Positions 25,502 to 33,028 of a DNA stretch of 64,000 nucleotides are shown here, in pieces; the stretch's first letter is position 1; each line of letters opens with the position of its first letter. The notes under the pieces were generated by a model. The model did no database searches. It worked only from the letters and a program-made list of their open reading frames with translations, and had not been told where the DNA came from. This DNA comes from Actinomycetota bacterium (GTDB lineage: Bacteria > Actinomycetota > Nitriliruptoria > Nitriliruptorales > Nitriliruptoraceae): assembly GCA_019347575.1 (NCBI GenBank), contig JAHWKY010000005.1, positions 124,001 to 188,000 of the forward strand. Reading direction: 5' to 3'. Position numbers and translations under genes: made by a program.

Positions 25502-26563
25502 GTGGCCGGAGCCGGAACTGCACCCCCTGACGACCCCGCGGGCGTTGACCGCGACGGTGTCACCGCGTGGTTCCGCGATCACGTCGACGATCTCGCGCCA
25601 CCATTGCGTTTCGACATCATCGCCGGAGGCCGATCGAACCTGACCTTCGACGTCCACGACGCCGACGGTCGCCGGTGGGTGTTGCGGCGTCCGCCGCTGC
25701 ACGGGGTGTTGCCGTCGGCCCACGACATGGGGCGCGAGCACCGCATCATCTCGGCCCTCGCCACCACCGACGTGCCGGTGCCTCCCACGGTGGGGTTCTG
25801 TGCCGACCCCGACGTGACCGGCGCACCCTTCTACGTGATGGAGCACGTGGACGGGGCGATCCTGCGCGGCGCTGAGGTGGCGGAGGAAGCGCTCGACCCC
25901 GCGGGGCGTCGACGTGCGGGCGAGGACCTGGTCGACGTGCTGGTGCGGCTGCACTCCGTCGATCCGGACGCGGTCGGCCTCGGTGACCTCGCCAAGAAGG
26001 AGGACTACATCGCCCGCCAGCTCCACCGCTGGTTCGGCCAGTACGAGAAGGGCGGCACGCGTGAGCTGCCGCTCATCGAGGACGTTCACGACCGGCTCGC
26101 CAAGGCGATCCCGGCCCAGGGCCCAGCGGCGATCGTCCACGGGGACTACCGCCTCGACAACCTCATCCTCTCACCGGAAGGTGAGGTCCGGGCCGTACTG
26201 GACTGGGAGCTGTGCACGCTCGGTGACCCCCTCGCCGACGTGGGCCTCCTGATGGTGTACTGGGCCGAGCCCGGCGACGAGAGCATCCCGCTGCTCGACG
26301 CCCCGACGGTCGTGGACGGCTTCCTCGGTCGTGTCGAAGTCGCACAACGCTACGCCGAGCGGTCGAGGCGCGACCTGGCCGAGCTCGACTACTACGTGGC
26401 CTTCGCGTACTGGAAGCTCGCGCTGATCCTGGAGGGGGTCTACACACGCTTCGCCGCCGGCGCCTACGGCGACCACGAGGACGAGGGCGTCAAGCAGTTC
26501 GCCGAAGTCGTCCTCAGGCTCGGTGAGCGAGCCGACGAGGCGCTGCGACGGGTGGGCCGGTGA
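25502..26563 (+). CDS. APH-family phosphotransferase (ACAD10/LvaA-like kinase)
   Basis: A 353-residue protein with GTG 25502 after GGCGGGAGAG. The aminoglycoside phosphotransferase fold is shown by GGRSNLTFDVHDADGRRWVLRR, the Brenner motif HGDYRLDNLIL and the metal site VLDWELCTLGDPLADVG. YWAEPGD and the overall layout match the branch near ACAD10/11 and LvaA, which phosphorylate hydroxyacyl-CoA substrates rather than antibiotics. The next gene (4-bp overlap) is a HAD phosphatase, and ACAD10 in animals fuses HAD and APH domains. A role in hydroxy-acid catabolism is therefore inferred; antibiotic resistance is unlikely. Confidence 0.8.
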   Translation: MAGAGTAPPDDPAGVDRDGVTAWFRDHVDDLAPPLRFDIIAGGRSNLTFDVHDADGRRWVLRRPPLHGVLPSAHDMGREHRIISALATTDVPVPPTVGFCADPDVTGAPFYVMEHVDGAILRGAEVAEEALDPAGRRRAGEDLVDVLVRLHSVDPDAVGLGDLAKKEDYIARQLHRWFGQYEKGGTRELPLIEDVHDRLAKAIPAQGPAAIVHGDYRLDNLILSPEGEVRAVLDWELCTLGDPLADVGLLMVYWAEPGDESIPLLDAPTVVDGFLGRVEVAQRYAERSRRDLAELDYYVAFAYWKLALILEGVYTRFAAGAYGDHEDEGVKQFAEVVLRLGERADEALRRVGR

Positions 26564-27237
26564 CCGCCTCGCACGGCCTCATCGTCGACTTCGGTGGGGT
26601 GTTGACCACGTCGATCGGCGACGCGATCCGGGCGTTCGAGCGGGCCGAGGACCTGCCCCAGGGGGCGGCGTTCACCGTGCTGGCCGATGGCTACTCCGAC
26701 ACCGACGCCGATCACCCGATCGCGGGACTGGAGACGGGGACGCTGCCGCAGACGGACTTCGAACTCGCTCTGGCCGCGCAGTTCGCTGCGCACGGCCACG
26801 ACGTCGACGCGGATGGTCTGGTGGGCAGGCTCCTCGGCTCCCTGACCTTCGACGAGGCGGCGTGGTCGGTCGTGGCTGCGGCACGGTCCGCCGGCGTGCG
26901 GACGGCGCTGCTGTCCAACAGCTGGGGAGATGCCACCACCTACCCTGCGGAGCGGCTCGAGGAGACCTTCGACGTCGTGGTCATCTCGGCTGAGGTCGGC
27001 ATGCGCAAGCCCGACGCGGCCATCTTCGAGCTCACGGCCGAGCGTCTCGGTGTGGCGGTCGAACGCTGCGCCTTCGTGGACGACCACGACGGCAACGTCC
27101 GTGCTGCCGAGGCGTTGGGCATGTTCGGCGTCCACCACCGCGACGCGAGCACGACCGCCGAGGCCCTGAGCCGCTTCCTCGGTGTCGACCTCACCGCGGT
27201 CGTGGACGCTGCGCCGTCCACGCCGCCGGGTCGCTGA
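26560..27237 (+). CDS. HAD-superfamily hydrolase (subclass IA)
   Basis: A 225-residue protein starting MTASHGLIVDFGGVLTTSIG, with nucleophile Asp in VDFGGVL, motif II LLSNSWG, motif III lysine in VGMRKPDAAIFELTAERLG and motif IV AFVDDHDGNVRAAEALG. The VDFGGVL form is usual in the YihX/ACAD10-like branch. It overlaps the APH-type kinase by 4 bp, suggesting a kinase-phosphatase pair on one pathway. Its end overlaps the convergent MFS gene by 47 bp. Confidence 0.87.
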   Translation: MTASHGLIVDFGGVLTTSIGDAIRAFERAEDLPQGAAFTVLADGYSDTDADHPIAGLETGTLPQTDFELALAAQFAAHGHDVDADGLVGRLLGSLTFDEAAWSVVAAARSAGVRTALLSNSWGDATTYPAERLEETFDVVVISAEVGMRKPDAAIFELTAERLGVAVERCAFVDDHDGNVRAAEALGMFGVHHRDASTTAEALSRFLGVDLTAVVDAAPSTPPGR

Positions 27238-28435
27238 CCGGCAGGCCATCGAGCTCGCGCGTCTCGGGCGTGCGCTCCTTGATGATCCACCCGATCACCG
27301 CTGCCACGAACACCAGGATCCCACCCCACCAGTAGGCGCGGTCGAAGGACGTTCGATCGGCGATGGTGGCGAGCAGCAGCGAGCCGAGCCCTTCCCCCGC
27401 GATGCCGATGGCAAGCATGGTCCCGCTGATCTGGGCCATCCGCTCGGCAGGCGCGACCTGGACGAAGGTCACCTGTGGCCCGATGATCCAGGCGACGCCC
27501 GACCCGACGGCGATGTTGGCCAGCGCCAGGGTCGGGGCGTTCGGGGCGAGGGCGGCCAGGCCCAGCGCGATCCCGAGCCAGATGAAGTGGATCAGCTGCA
27601 GAGACGGTCGCGTCACCGAGCTCAGCCGCCCCACGACGAGCATGGTCAGCGCCGTGCCTGCCGGGCCCGCGGCGAGGACGAGCGGGGTCCAGCCTGGGTC
27701 GGAGGCCGTGGCCGGGGCGGCGAGCACCTCCGGAAGCGCACCGACCGCGGCCGTGACCCAGACCAGCGGCGCGAGCAGCCGCAGCACGGGATGCTGGAAG
27801 ATCGCGCGTAGTCCGGCCGTGGGGGGTGGTCGACGGGCGCGGGGCGTCGGGGCGGGGAAGGGGATGCTCGCCACGATGAGCGCGGCGATGCCGAACGAGA
27901 TCGCATCGCCTACCAGCGACGGGCCCGCCCCGATCGTGACCGCGATCGTGGCGCCAGCGAGGTAGCCGATGACCTGGCTGACCTGCTCGCTGACGTTCAT
28001 CAGGGCCAGCGTGGGTCCACGCAGTTCGGTCGGCACGCCCTCCGCGAGTGCGCCCGCCCGGACCGCGACGGTGGCGGCGCGGACCGCCCCGAGCAGCGCT
28101 GCAGCGACGAACACGATCGCCAAGCCGTCGTCGAACAGGGGCAGGACGATGAGCCCCGCGCCGATCGTGTGCAGCGTCACGAGAGCGGTGCGTCGCGGGA
28201 TCTGGTCGAGCCAGCCACCGGCCAGGCCCCCCGACAGCAGCGCCGGCAGCGCGGTCACCGCGAACAGTCCTGCGGGGCCGAGGATCCGGCCGCCGCTGCG
28301 ATCGAAGGCCAGGATCAGCAGCGCTCCCTGGCCGACGTAGTCGCCGACGACCGAGGCGGTGGCGGCGACCCACAGCCTCACGGCGGCCGGGTGACGGAGG
28401 GCAGCGCGGTAGCCCGGCCGAGCATCTGCCGCCAC
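27191..28435 (-). CDS. MFS transporter
   Basis: A 414-residue membrane protein with about 12 hydrophobic segments and the MFS loop GGWLDQIPRRTALV between TM2 and TM3. LWVAATASVVGDYVGQGAL at the start and VPTELRGPTLALMNVSEQVSQVIGYLAG in the middle resemble the MFS_3/enterobactin exporter-type (EntS-like) branch. Substrate unknown. The 3' end overlaps the HAD gene in antisense by 47 bp. It is divergent from the NYN gene with only 64 bp between. Confidence 0.85.
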   Translation of the reverse strand: MAADARPGYRAALRHPAAVRLWVAATASVVGDYVGQGALLILAFDRSGGRILGPAGLFAVTALPALLSGGLAGGWLDQIPRRTALVTLHTIGAGLIVLPLFDDGLAIVFVAAALLGAVRAATVAVRAGALAEGVPTELRGPTLALMNVSEQVSQVIGYLAGATIAVTIGAGPSLVGDAISFGIAALIVASIPFPAPTPRARRPPPTAGLRAIFQHPVLRLLAPLVWVTAAVGALPEVLAAPATASDPGWTPLVLAAGPAGTALTMLVVGRLSSVTRPSLQLIHFIWLGIALGLAALAPNAPTLALANIAVGSGVAWIIGPQVTFVQVAPAERMAQISGTMLAIGIAGEGLGSLLLATIADRTSFDRAYWWGGILVFVAAVIGWIIKERTPETRELDGLPVSDPAAWTAQRPRPR

Positions 28436-28499
28436 TGCTTCGGACTCCCGTCGGCGCCGCTCGGCAGGATGCCATCCGCACGCGCGCTACCGTGGGTGC

Positions 28500-29573
28500 A
28501 TGGACAGAACCGATATAGCTGAAGAACGCCTCGCCCTCTTCCTCGATTTCGAGAACGTGGCGATCGGGGCGCGCGACGTGGGCGTGAAGTTCGAGATGGA
28601 GCCCCTCCTCGACGCGCTGGCCGATCGCGGCAAGCTCCTCGTTCGCCGCGCGTACGCCGACTGGAACCTGTTCCGCGACTACCGCCGCGATCTCGTCGAC
28701 GCCCACGTCGAGATGATCGAGATCCCCCAGCGTGACGACTCCGTCCGCAAGAACGCGGCCGACATCAAGATGGCGGTCGACGCGATGGAGCTGGCGCTGC
28801 GGGGCGACCTCGTCTCGAGCTTCGTCATCGTCTCCGGCGACAGCGACTTCACCCCGCTCGTCAGCAAGCTGCGGGAGCTCAACCGGCGGGTCATCGGCGT
28901 CGGCCTCCGCGGTTCGACGTCGGCGCTGCTCCCGCCGGCCTGCGACGAGTTCATCTTCTACGACCGCCTCGAGTCGGTGCAGAGCCGGCGCCAGGCAGCC
29001 CGGCGCAGCGACAAGCCCCAGCGACAGGCCAAGGCACCGTCCAAGGAGAAGTCGAAGAAGAGCGGCTCGCGCCAGGACCTCGAGGCGCTCGGCCGACTGG
29101 TCGTGCGCACGCTCTCCGGCCTCCAGCAGTCGACCACCGGCCCGGTCCTGGGGTCCAACCTCAAGCGCGCGCTGCTGCGCAAGGACCCCACCTTCAACGA
29201 GGCCGACTACGGCTTCCGCGCCTTCAGCGAGCTGCTGCGCCACCTCGAGGCCGAGAAGCACATCGCGCTCCAGGAGGGCAGTGCTCCCGGCGATCCCGAG
29301 GTGCACTTCGCCGAGGGCGGGGCGGGGGAGGAGCAGGCGTTCAAGTTGCTCCGCGAGACCGTTCTGGACCTCGCCGGCAAGCTCGGCGGTGACCCGCCCC
29401 TGTCCGGCCTCAAGGACCAGCTCCGCAAGCGCGACGAGAGCTTCAGCGAGAAGGACCTCGGCTACTCCGGCTTCCTGCAGTTCTGCAAGGCCGCTAGCGC
29501 CAAGGGCTTCATCGAGCTCGAGTGGGACGAGCAGGACGAGGAGTACTACCTGTTCGTCCCCGAGGAGAAGTAG
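28500..29573 (+). CDS. NYN-domain nuclease with two OST-HTH/LOTUS domains
   Basis: A 357-residue protein. The NYN (PIN-like) domain occupies about 1-160, with acidic metal ligands in LALFLDFENVAIG, KNAADIKMAVDAMEL and VIVSGDSDFTPLVSKLRE. A Lys/Arg-rich linker (residues ~165-195) leads to two OST-HTH/LOTUS-like modules at ~197-265 (DLEALGRLVVRTLSGL to LRHLEAEKHIAL) and ~280-350 (FKLLRETVLDLAGKL to CKAASAKGFIEL). NYN proteins are predicted RNases, and LOTUS domains bind RNA, including G-quadruplex RNA in studied cases. A role in RNA turnover is likely; the substrate is unknown. Confidence 0.85.
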   Translation: MDRTDIAEERLALFLDFENVAIGARDVGVKFEMEPLLDALADRGKLLVRRAYADWNLFRDYRRDLVDAHVEMIEIPQRDDSVRKNAADIKMAVDAMELALRGDLVSSFVIVSGDSDFTPLVSKLRELNRRVIGVGLRGSTSALLPPACDEFIFYDRLESVQSRRQAARRSDKPQRQAKAPSKEKSKKSGSRQDLEALGRLVVRTLSGLQQSTTGPVLGSNLKRALLRKDPTFNEADYGFRAFSELLRHLEAEKHIALQEGSAPGDPEVHFAEGGAGEEQAFKLLRETVLDLAGKLGGDPPLSGLKDQLRKRDESFSEKDLGYSGFLQFCKAASAKGFIELEWDEQDEEYYLFVPEEK

Positions 29574-29736
29574 GCCCTAGCGGGCTCCTGCTGAGGCGGT
29601 TCGACGAACGGTCCCGGCCGTGGATGGCCGGGTGGTCACCGGCGGAATCTCGGCGCCGACCGGCCGTGGCGGGACCCTTCCCCCGCCCCCGCGCCGCTGG
29701 CAGAGTGCCTCCACCCCTACGGGAGAGGATGCCACG

Positions 29737-29919
29737 ATGCCCAGCCGCTGGATCTCGGCACACGACCTGTTCAAGAGCCTCGAGGAAGAGGCTGCGGAGT
29801 GGCAGTTCGAGCGTGACTTCGGCCACCAGTCCGCGTCGCTGACCACGACCACGTCGATGGACCTGCAAGCCATCCAGGAGATGGCTGCCCGCGCCGACTT
29901 CGACGACCCCTCGGTCTGA
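29737..29919 (+). CDS. Small hypothetical protein
   Basis: A 60-residue frame with ATG 29737 after GGGAGAGG. It starts MPSRWISAHDLFKSLEEEAAEW and has an amphipathic helical pattern. No family is recognised. It lies 163 bp after the NYN gene and before a strong palindromic terminator, so it may be a separate transcript or the end of the NYN operon. Codon third positions are GC-rich as in neighbouring genes, which supports coding. Confidence 0.5.
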   Translation: MPSRWISAHDLFKSLEEEAAEWQFERDFGHQSASLTTTTSMDLQAIQEMAARADFDDPSV

Positions 29920-29948
29920 AACCGCCTCGAACCAACGTAGACATGACT

Positions 29949-29974
29949 GTGAGCCCCACCGCGGTGGGGCTCAC
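29949..29974. terminator. Perfect 26-bp palindrome, likely bidirectional terminator
   Basis: GTGAGCCCCACC (29949-29960), GC, GGTGGGGCTCAC (29963-29974): a perfect palindrome between the small gene (+) and the DUF222-HNH gene (-). It includes the HNH stop codon (29971-29973). No T-run on either side, but the stem is very stable. Confidence 0.6.
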
Positions 29975-31302
29975 GGGCTTGGGGGTCTGGCGCCCGGTTC
30001 CTGACGGGCGCGGGGTCGCTTGAGGCGTCGGGTCGCGGGCGGGATGGCGATGGTCATCCCGGTGCGCTCGTGGATCCAGTACCGGTTGCCGTCCGATTGC
30101 ATCGGAGACAGCTTCCAACCCCGCCGGTCCTTGCGGGTGTGCCCTGACCGGTCGAGAGGTCCGAGGTTGTCCAGGTCCGTGCTCCCGGCGGGGCGTTGTT
30201 CGCCGCCGGGCCCCCAGGGGATGGCGTGATCGAGATCGCACTGACGCGCGGACCGGCGGCAGTTGGGCTCCAGGCACTCGGGGTGCAGCGCGAGGGAGGC
30301 CTCGCGGAGCCACCCCGGCGGGACGCGGGTCTTGCGGCCGACGCCGACGGCGCGGCCGGTGTCCTCGGTCACGATCAGCCGCAGCGCGGCCCCGCCCTCG
30401 TCGATCAGTTTGCGCAGCGCGGCGTTGGTGATGCGGATCCGCCCACCGGTCAGCGTCGTGAGCAGCTCACCGGGGCCGTGGGTCAGCCCGATGAGGTCGT
30501 CGAGCGTGGTGGTGGCGAGAACCAGCGGCTGTGCCGACTTGACCTTGCAGGCGCCAGCGCCACCGTCGCCACCGAGTTCACCGGGCCCACCGTCGCTGTC
30601 GCCACCACCGTCGTCACCGCCGTCGTCACCGCCGTCGCCGTCGCGGTTGTGGTCGTCGTGGTCGTCGCGGTCGTCGCCGTTGTCGAAGGGGTCATCGTCG
30701 TGATCGTCGTCGCCGCAGCCGCTGTGGCCGTCCAGGGACTCGCGGAAGATGTCCACCAGCGCATCGCCACGGGAGCGGGTGATGGTGTCGCGGTTGCCGG
30801 CACGGGCGGTGGGGTCGGGCTCGTTGGCGGGGTCGGCTTCGAGCCCGTCGGGGCGGCGCATCCTGCTGGCGAAGGCCTGATCCGCGATGGCGAAGCCCAG
30901 CGCATCCAGGTCGGCGTACAGCTTCCCGCCGCTGCCGTCCAGCCGTGGCTGCATGTCGGCGCGGTTGCCCTCAGGCTCGGGCTCGGCGTCGGTGGTCTCC
31001 AGGCGCGAGTCCTGGATCGCCAGCGCGAACAGCTCGACCCGCCAGGTGATCTCGTCGGGCTCCTCGTTGCGGACGCTGGCCAGGTCGTCGGTCAGCGCGG
31101 TATCCAGCTCGCCCCGTTCGGCCCTACGCAGCTTGGCGGCAGCACACACGATCGCGCGGGTCTGGCTCCATGACAGCTGCCCCGACCGGAACGCGGTGAA
31201 CGTGGCGGGCATGTCCACCAGGGTGGTGGCGGCCTTGACCAGCATGCGCCGGTCCGCGCGGGTCGCGTGGCCGAGCTGGCTCAGCCACAGCTCCAACGGC
31301 AC
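29971..31302 (-). CDS. DUF222-HNH endonuclease-family protein, 5' end interrupted
   Basis: A 443-residue frame from GTG 31302. DUF222 occupies about 1-190 (LWLSQLGHATRADRRMLVKAATTLVD, FRSGQLSWSQTRAIVCAAAKL). A low-complexity Asp/Gly/His insert follows (~195-250). The HNH domain (about 355-420) has CLEPNCRRSARQCDLDHAIPWG, then NLGPLDRSGHTRKDRRGW, and looks intact. DUF222-HNH proteins are abundant in actinobacteria, often in repeat families; activity is mostly untested. The protein starts inside the usual DUF222 region because an in-frame TAG (31324-31326) and a palindromic element lie just upstream, so it is either expressed from an internal start or a pseudogene. Confidence 0.78.
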   Translation of the reverse strand: MPLELWLSQLGHATRADRRMLVKAATTLVDMPATFTAFRSGQLSWSQTRAIVCAAAKLRRAERGELDTALTDDLASVRNEEPDEITWRVELFALAIQDSRLETTDAEPEPEGNRADMQPRLDGSGGKLYADLDALGFAIADQAFASRMRRPDGLEADPANEPDPTARAGNRDTITRSRGDALVDIFRESLDGHSGCGDDDHDDDPFDNGDDRDDHDDHNRDGDGGDDGGDDGGGDSDGGPGELGGDGGAGACKVKSAQPLVLATTTLDDLIGLTHGPGELLTTLTGGRIRITNAALRKLIDEGGAALRLIVTEDTGRAVGVGRKTRVPPGWLREASLALHPECLEPNCRRSARQCDLDHAIPWGPGGEQRPAGSTDLDNLGPLDRSGHTRKDRRGWKLSPMQSDGNRYWIHERTGMTIAIPPATRRLKRPRARQEPGARPPSP

Positions 31303-31323
31303 CCCCGTCGCGGCCGGATCGGC

Positions 31324-31503
31324 CTAGACGTCGCTGACGGCCCTTCCCGGAAACCCTCGCATCCGGTGGTTTCCGTTGCACTTCGGAAACCACCGGATGC
31401 GCTGGTTTCCCGAGACAGCCAACGCAACCGCTGCGAGCGCGACCGGGACCACGAAGGGCTCCTCGTCGCGGCCAGGACCGTCGGGACGGGCGTTCGAACT
31501 CAT
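31324..31503 (-). pseudogene. Likely 5' remnant of the DUF222-HNH gene, stopped at TAG after a repeat element
   Basis: From ATG 31503 a frame of 59 codons (MSSNARPDGPGRDEEPFVVP...) runs in the same reading frame as the downstream DUF222-HNH gene but ends at TAG 31324-31326, eight codons before GTG 31302. Its second half is encoded by the REPIN-like palindrome (31349-31410). The simplest reading is that the element inserted into the start of the gene and brought in or led to the stop. I cannot rule out that it is an unrelated short frame. Confidence 0.45.
31349..31410. repeat. REPIN-like palindromic element, copy 1
   Basis: Inner arms CGCATCCGGTGGTTTCCG (31358-31375) and its exact reverse complement (31384-31401) flank an 8-base loop TTGCACTT. 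Outside them lie further GGAAACC / GGTTTCC ends. A second copy at 61152-61213 carries the loop AAGTGCAA, the reverse complement, so it is inserted in the opposite orientation. Confidence 0.88.
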
Positions 31504-31509
31504 GCACCG

Positions 31510-31537
31510 AACGTATCGTCGCCCTGTGACACGTCAA
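31510..31537 (-). promoter_or_regulatory. Candidate promoter for the DUF222-HNH gene
   Basis: On the minus strand TTGACG (31532-31537) and TACGTT (31510-31515) are spaced by 16 bases. The expected transcription start falls at about 31503, the A of the ATG, so a leaderless transcript is likely if the promoter is real. The rest of the 31411-31678 stretch shows no other gene. Confidence 0.35.
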
Positions 31538-31678
31538 GGGTCAACTCGATGAGATGTGAAGACCCGTGGACAACCTCGTCGCCGGCCAGCCGTCGTGTCC
31601 ACGGGACTACGCGGATACGTGGCTGGCGTTGCATGCGAGCAGTAGCGTCCGCGGGACGCACCGGTGCGGGGAGTCGAC

Positions 31679-33028
31679 GTGGGTGCTCGACAGGTGGTGC
31701 GGGCGTACTACGTGCTCTCGGGCTTGTACACGCTCGCGGCGTCCCTGATCTGGGGCGTCAACACGCTCTTCCTGCTCGATGCAGGTCTGTCGATCGGTGA
31801 GGTGTTCGTGGCCAACGCGGTGTTCTCGGCCGGGATGGTCCTGTTCGAGATCCCCACCGGCGTCGTGGCGGACACGCTGGGTCGGCGAGTGTCGTACCTG
31901 TTCAGCGTCACGGTCCTGGCGGCGACGACCGGCCTGTACCTGCTGGTGTGGTCCATGGAGGGCGGCGTCGTCGCCTTCTCGATCGTGTCGCTGTTCATGG
32001 GTCTCGGCTTCACGTTCTTCAGCGGGGCGCTCGAAGCGTGGATGGTGGATGCGCTGAACCACGCGGGAGGAGGCGACCTCGACCAGGTGTTCGCTCGGGC
32101 CCAGCAGGTCACCGGCGGGGCGATGCTCGTCGGCACCGTCGGTGGTGGGTTCCTCGGCCAGGTCAGCCTGGGGCTGCCGTTCGGGTTGCGGATGGTCCTG
32201 CTGCTGGGGCTCATCGGCATCGCGACGCCGCTGATGGTCGAGCAGGGCTTCACGCCCCGACCGCTCACGCGTCGGGCCTTCCCCCGCGAGATGGTCGAGC
32301 AGGCACGGGTCGCCCTCGGTGCCGGCTGGGCGCAGCCGGGCCTGCGAGCGTTGATCCTGACCTCGGCGGTGGGCGGCGGCCTGATGTTCTGGGCCTTCTA
32401 CGCCGCGCAGCCGTACTTCCTGCTGCTGCTCGAGCGCGATGCAGTGTGGATCGTGGGCGTCCTCACCGCGGCTCTGTCCGTGGCGATGATGGGTGGGAAC
32501 CAGCTCGTGAAGTGGCTGTCGAAGCGTTGCCAACGGCGTACGACGCTGCTTCTAGGGGCGGCCGCGGTCATCGCCGCCGCCACCACGGTCATGGGCGCGA
32601 CCGATCACTTCGCGGTGGCGGCCGTTGCCTTCCTGGTCCTCGGTGCGGCGTTCGGTGTGACCCAGCCGGTCCACAGCGCGTACGTGCACACGGTCACCTC
32701 CAGCGAACACCGGGCCACGGTCGTCAGCTTCGACTCGATGGTCGGTTCGACGGGGAGCGTCGGGGGCCAGCTCGGCCTGGGCTGGGTGGCCGAGGCGCGT
32801 TCCCTCGCGGTCGGTTACATGGTTGCCGGGATCGCGTCGCTCCTCGCTCTACCGCTGCTCCTCCGCGTGCGCGCGGTGGGAGGCGCGGGGGACCGGATCG
32901 TCGGCCGCGACACGAGCGACGCATCGTGCGCCGCAGAGGGGCTGCCGGCGATCGCGCAGATCGAGCCGCAACACCCCGAGGTGGTCGAGACCATCGCCGG
33001 AGGCGGGAGGTCGTCAACCGACGGGTGA
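31679..33028 (+). CDS. MFS transporter
   Basis: A 449-residue protein. GTG 31679 is chosen because GGGGAG lies five bases upstream; another GTG at 31664 would add five residues. About 12 hydrophobic segments are visible, with the MFS signature GVVADTLGRRVSYLF after TM2. The LFEIPTGVVADTLGRR form is common in the multidrug/peptide-type MFS branch. The C-terminal ~50 residues after the last TM (VGGAGDRIVGRD onward) are hydrophilic, and the end overlaps the convergent kinase gene by 15 bp. Substrate unknown. Confidence 0.85.
   Translation: MGARQVVRAYYVLSGLYTLAASLIWGVNTLFLLDAGLSIGEVFVANAVFSAGMVLFEIPTGVVADTLGRRVSYLFSVTVLAATTGLYLLVWSMEGGVVAFSIVSLFMGLGFTFFSGALEAWMVDALNHAGGGDLDQVFARAQQVTGGAMLVGTVGGGFLGQVSLGLPFGLRMVLLLGLIGIATPLMVEQGFTPRPLTRRAFPREMVEQARVALGAGWAQPGLRALILTSAVGGGLMFWAFYAAQPYFLLLLERDAVWIVGVLTAALSVAMMGGNQLVKWLSKRCQRRTTLLLGAAAVIAAATTVMGATDHFAVAAVAFLVLGAAFGVTQPVHSAYVHTVTSSEHRATVVSFDSMVGSTGSVGGQLGLGWVAEARSLAVGYMVAGIASLLALPLLLRVRAVGGAGDRIVGRDTSDASCAAEGLPAIAQIEPQHPEVVETIAGGGRSSTDG

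Noticed and set aside
30590-30740. Simple-sequence stretch resembling a tandem repeat array or CRISPR
   Set aside because: It is GAC/GGC-rich low-complexity coding DNA for the Asp/Gly/His linker of the DUF222-HNH protein; no regular spacer structure.
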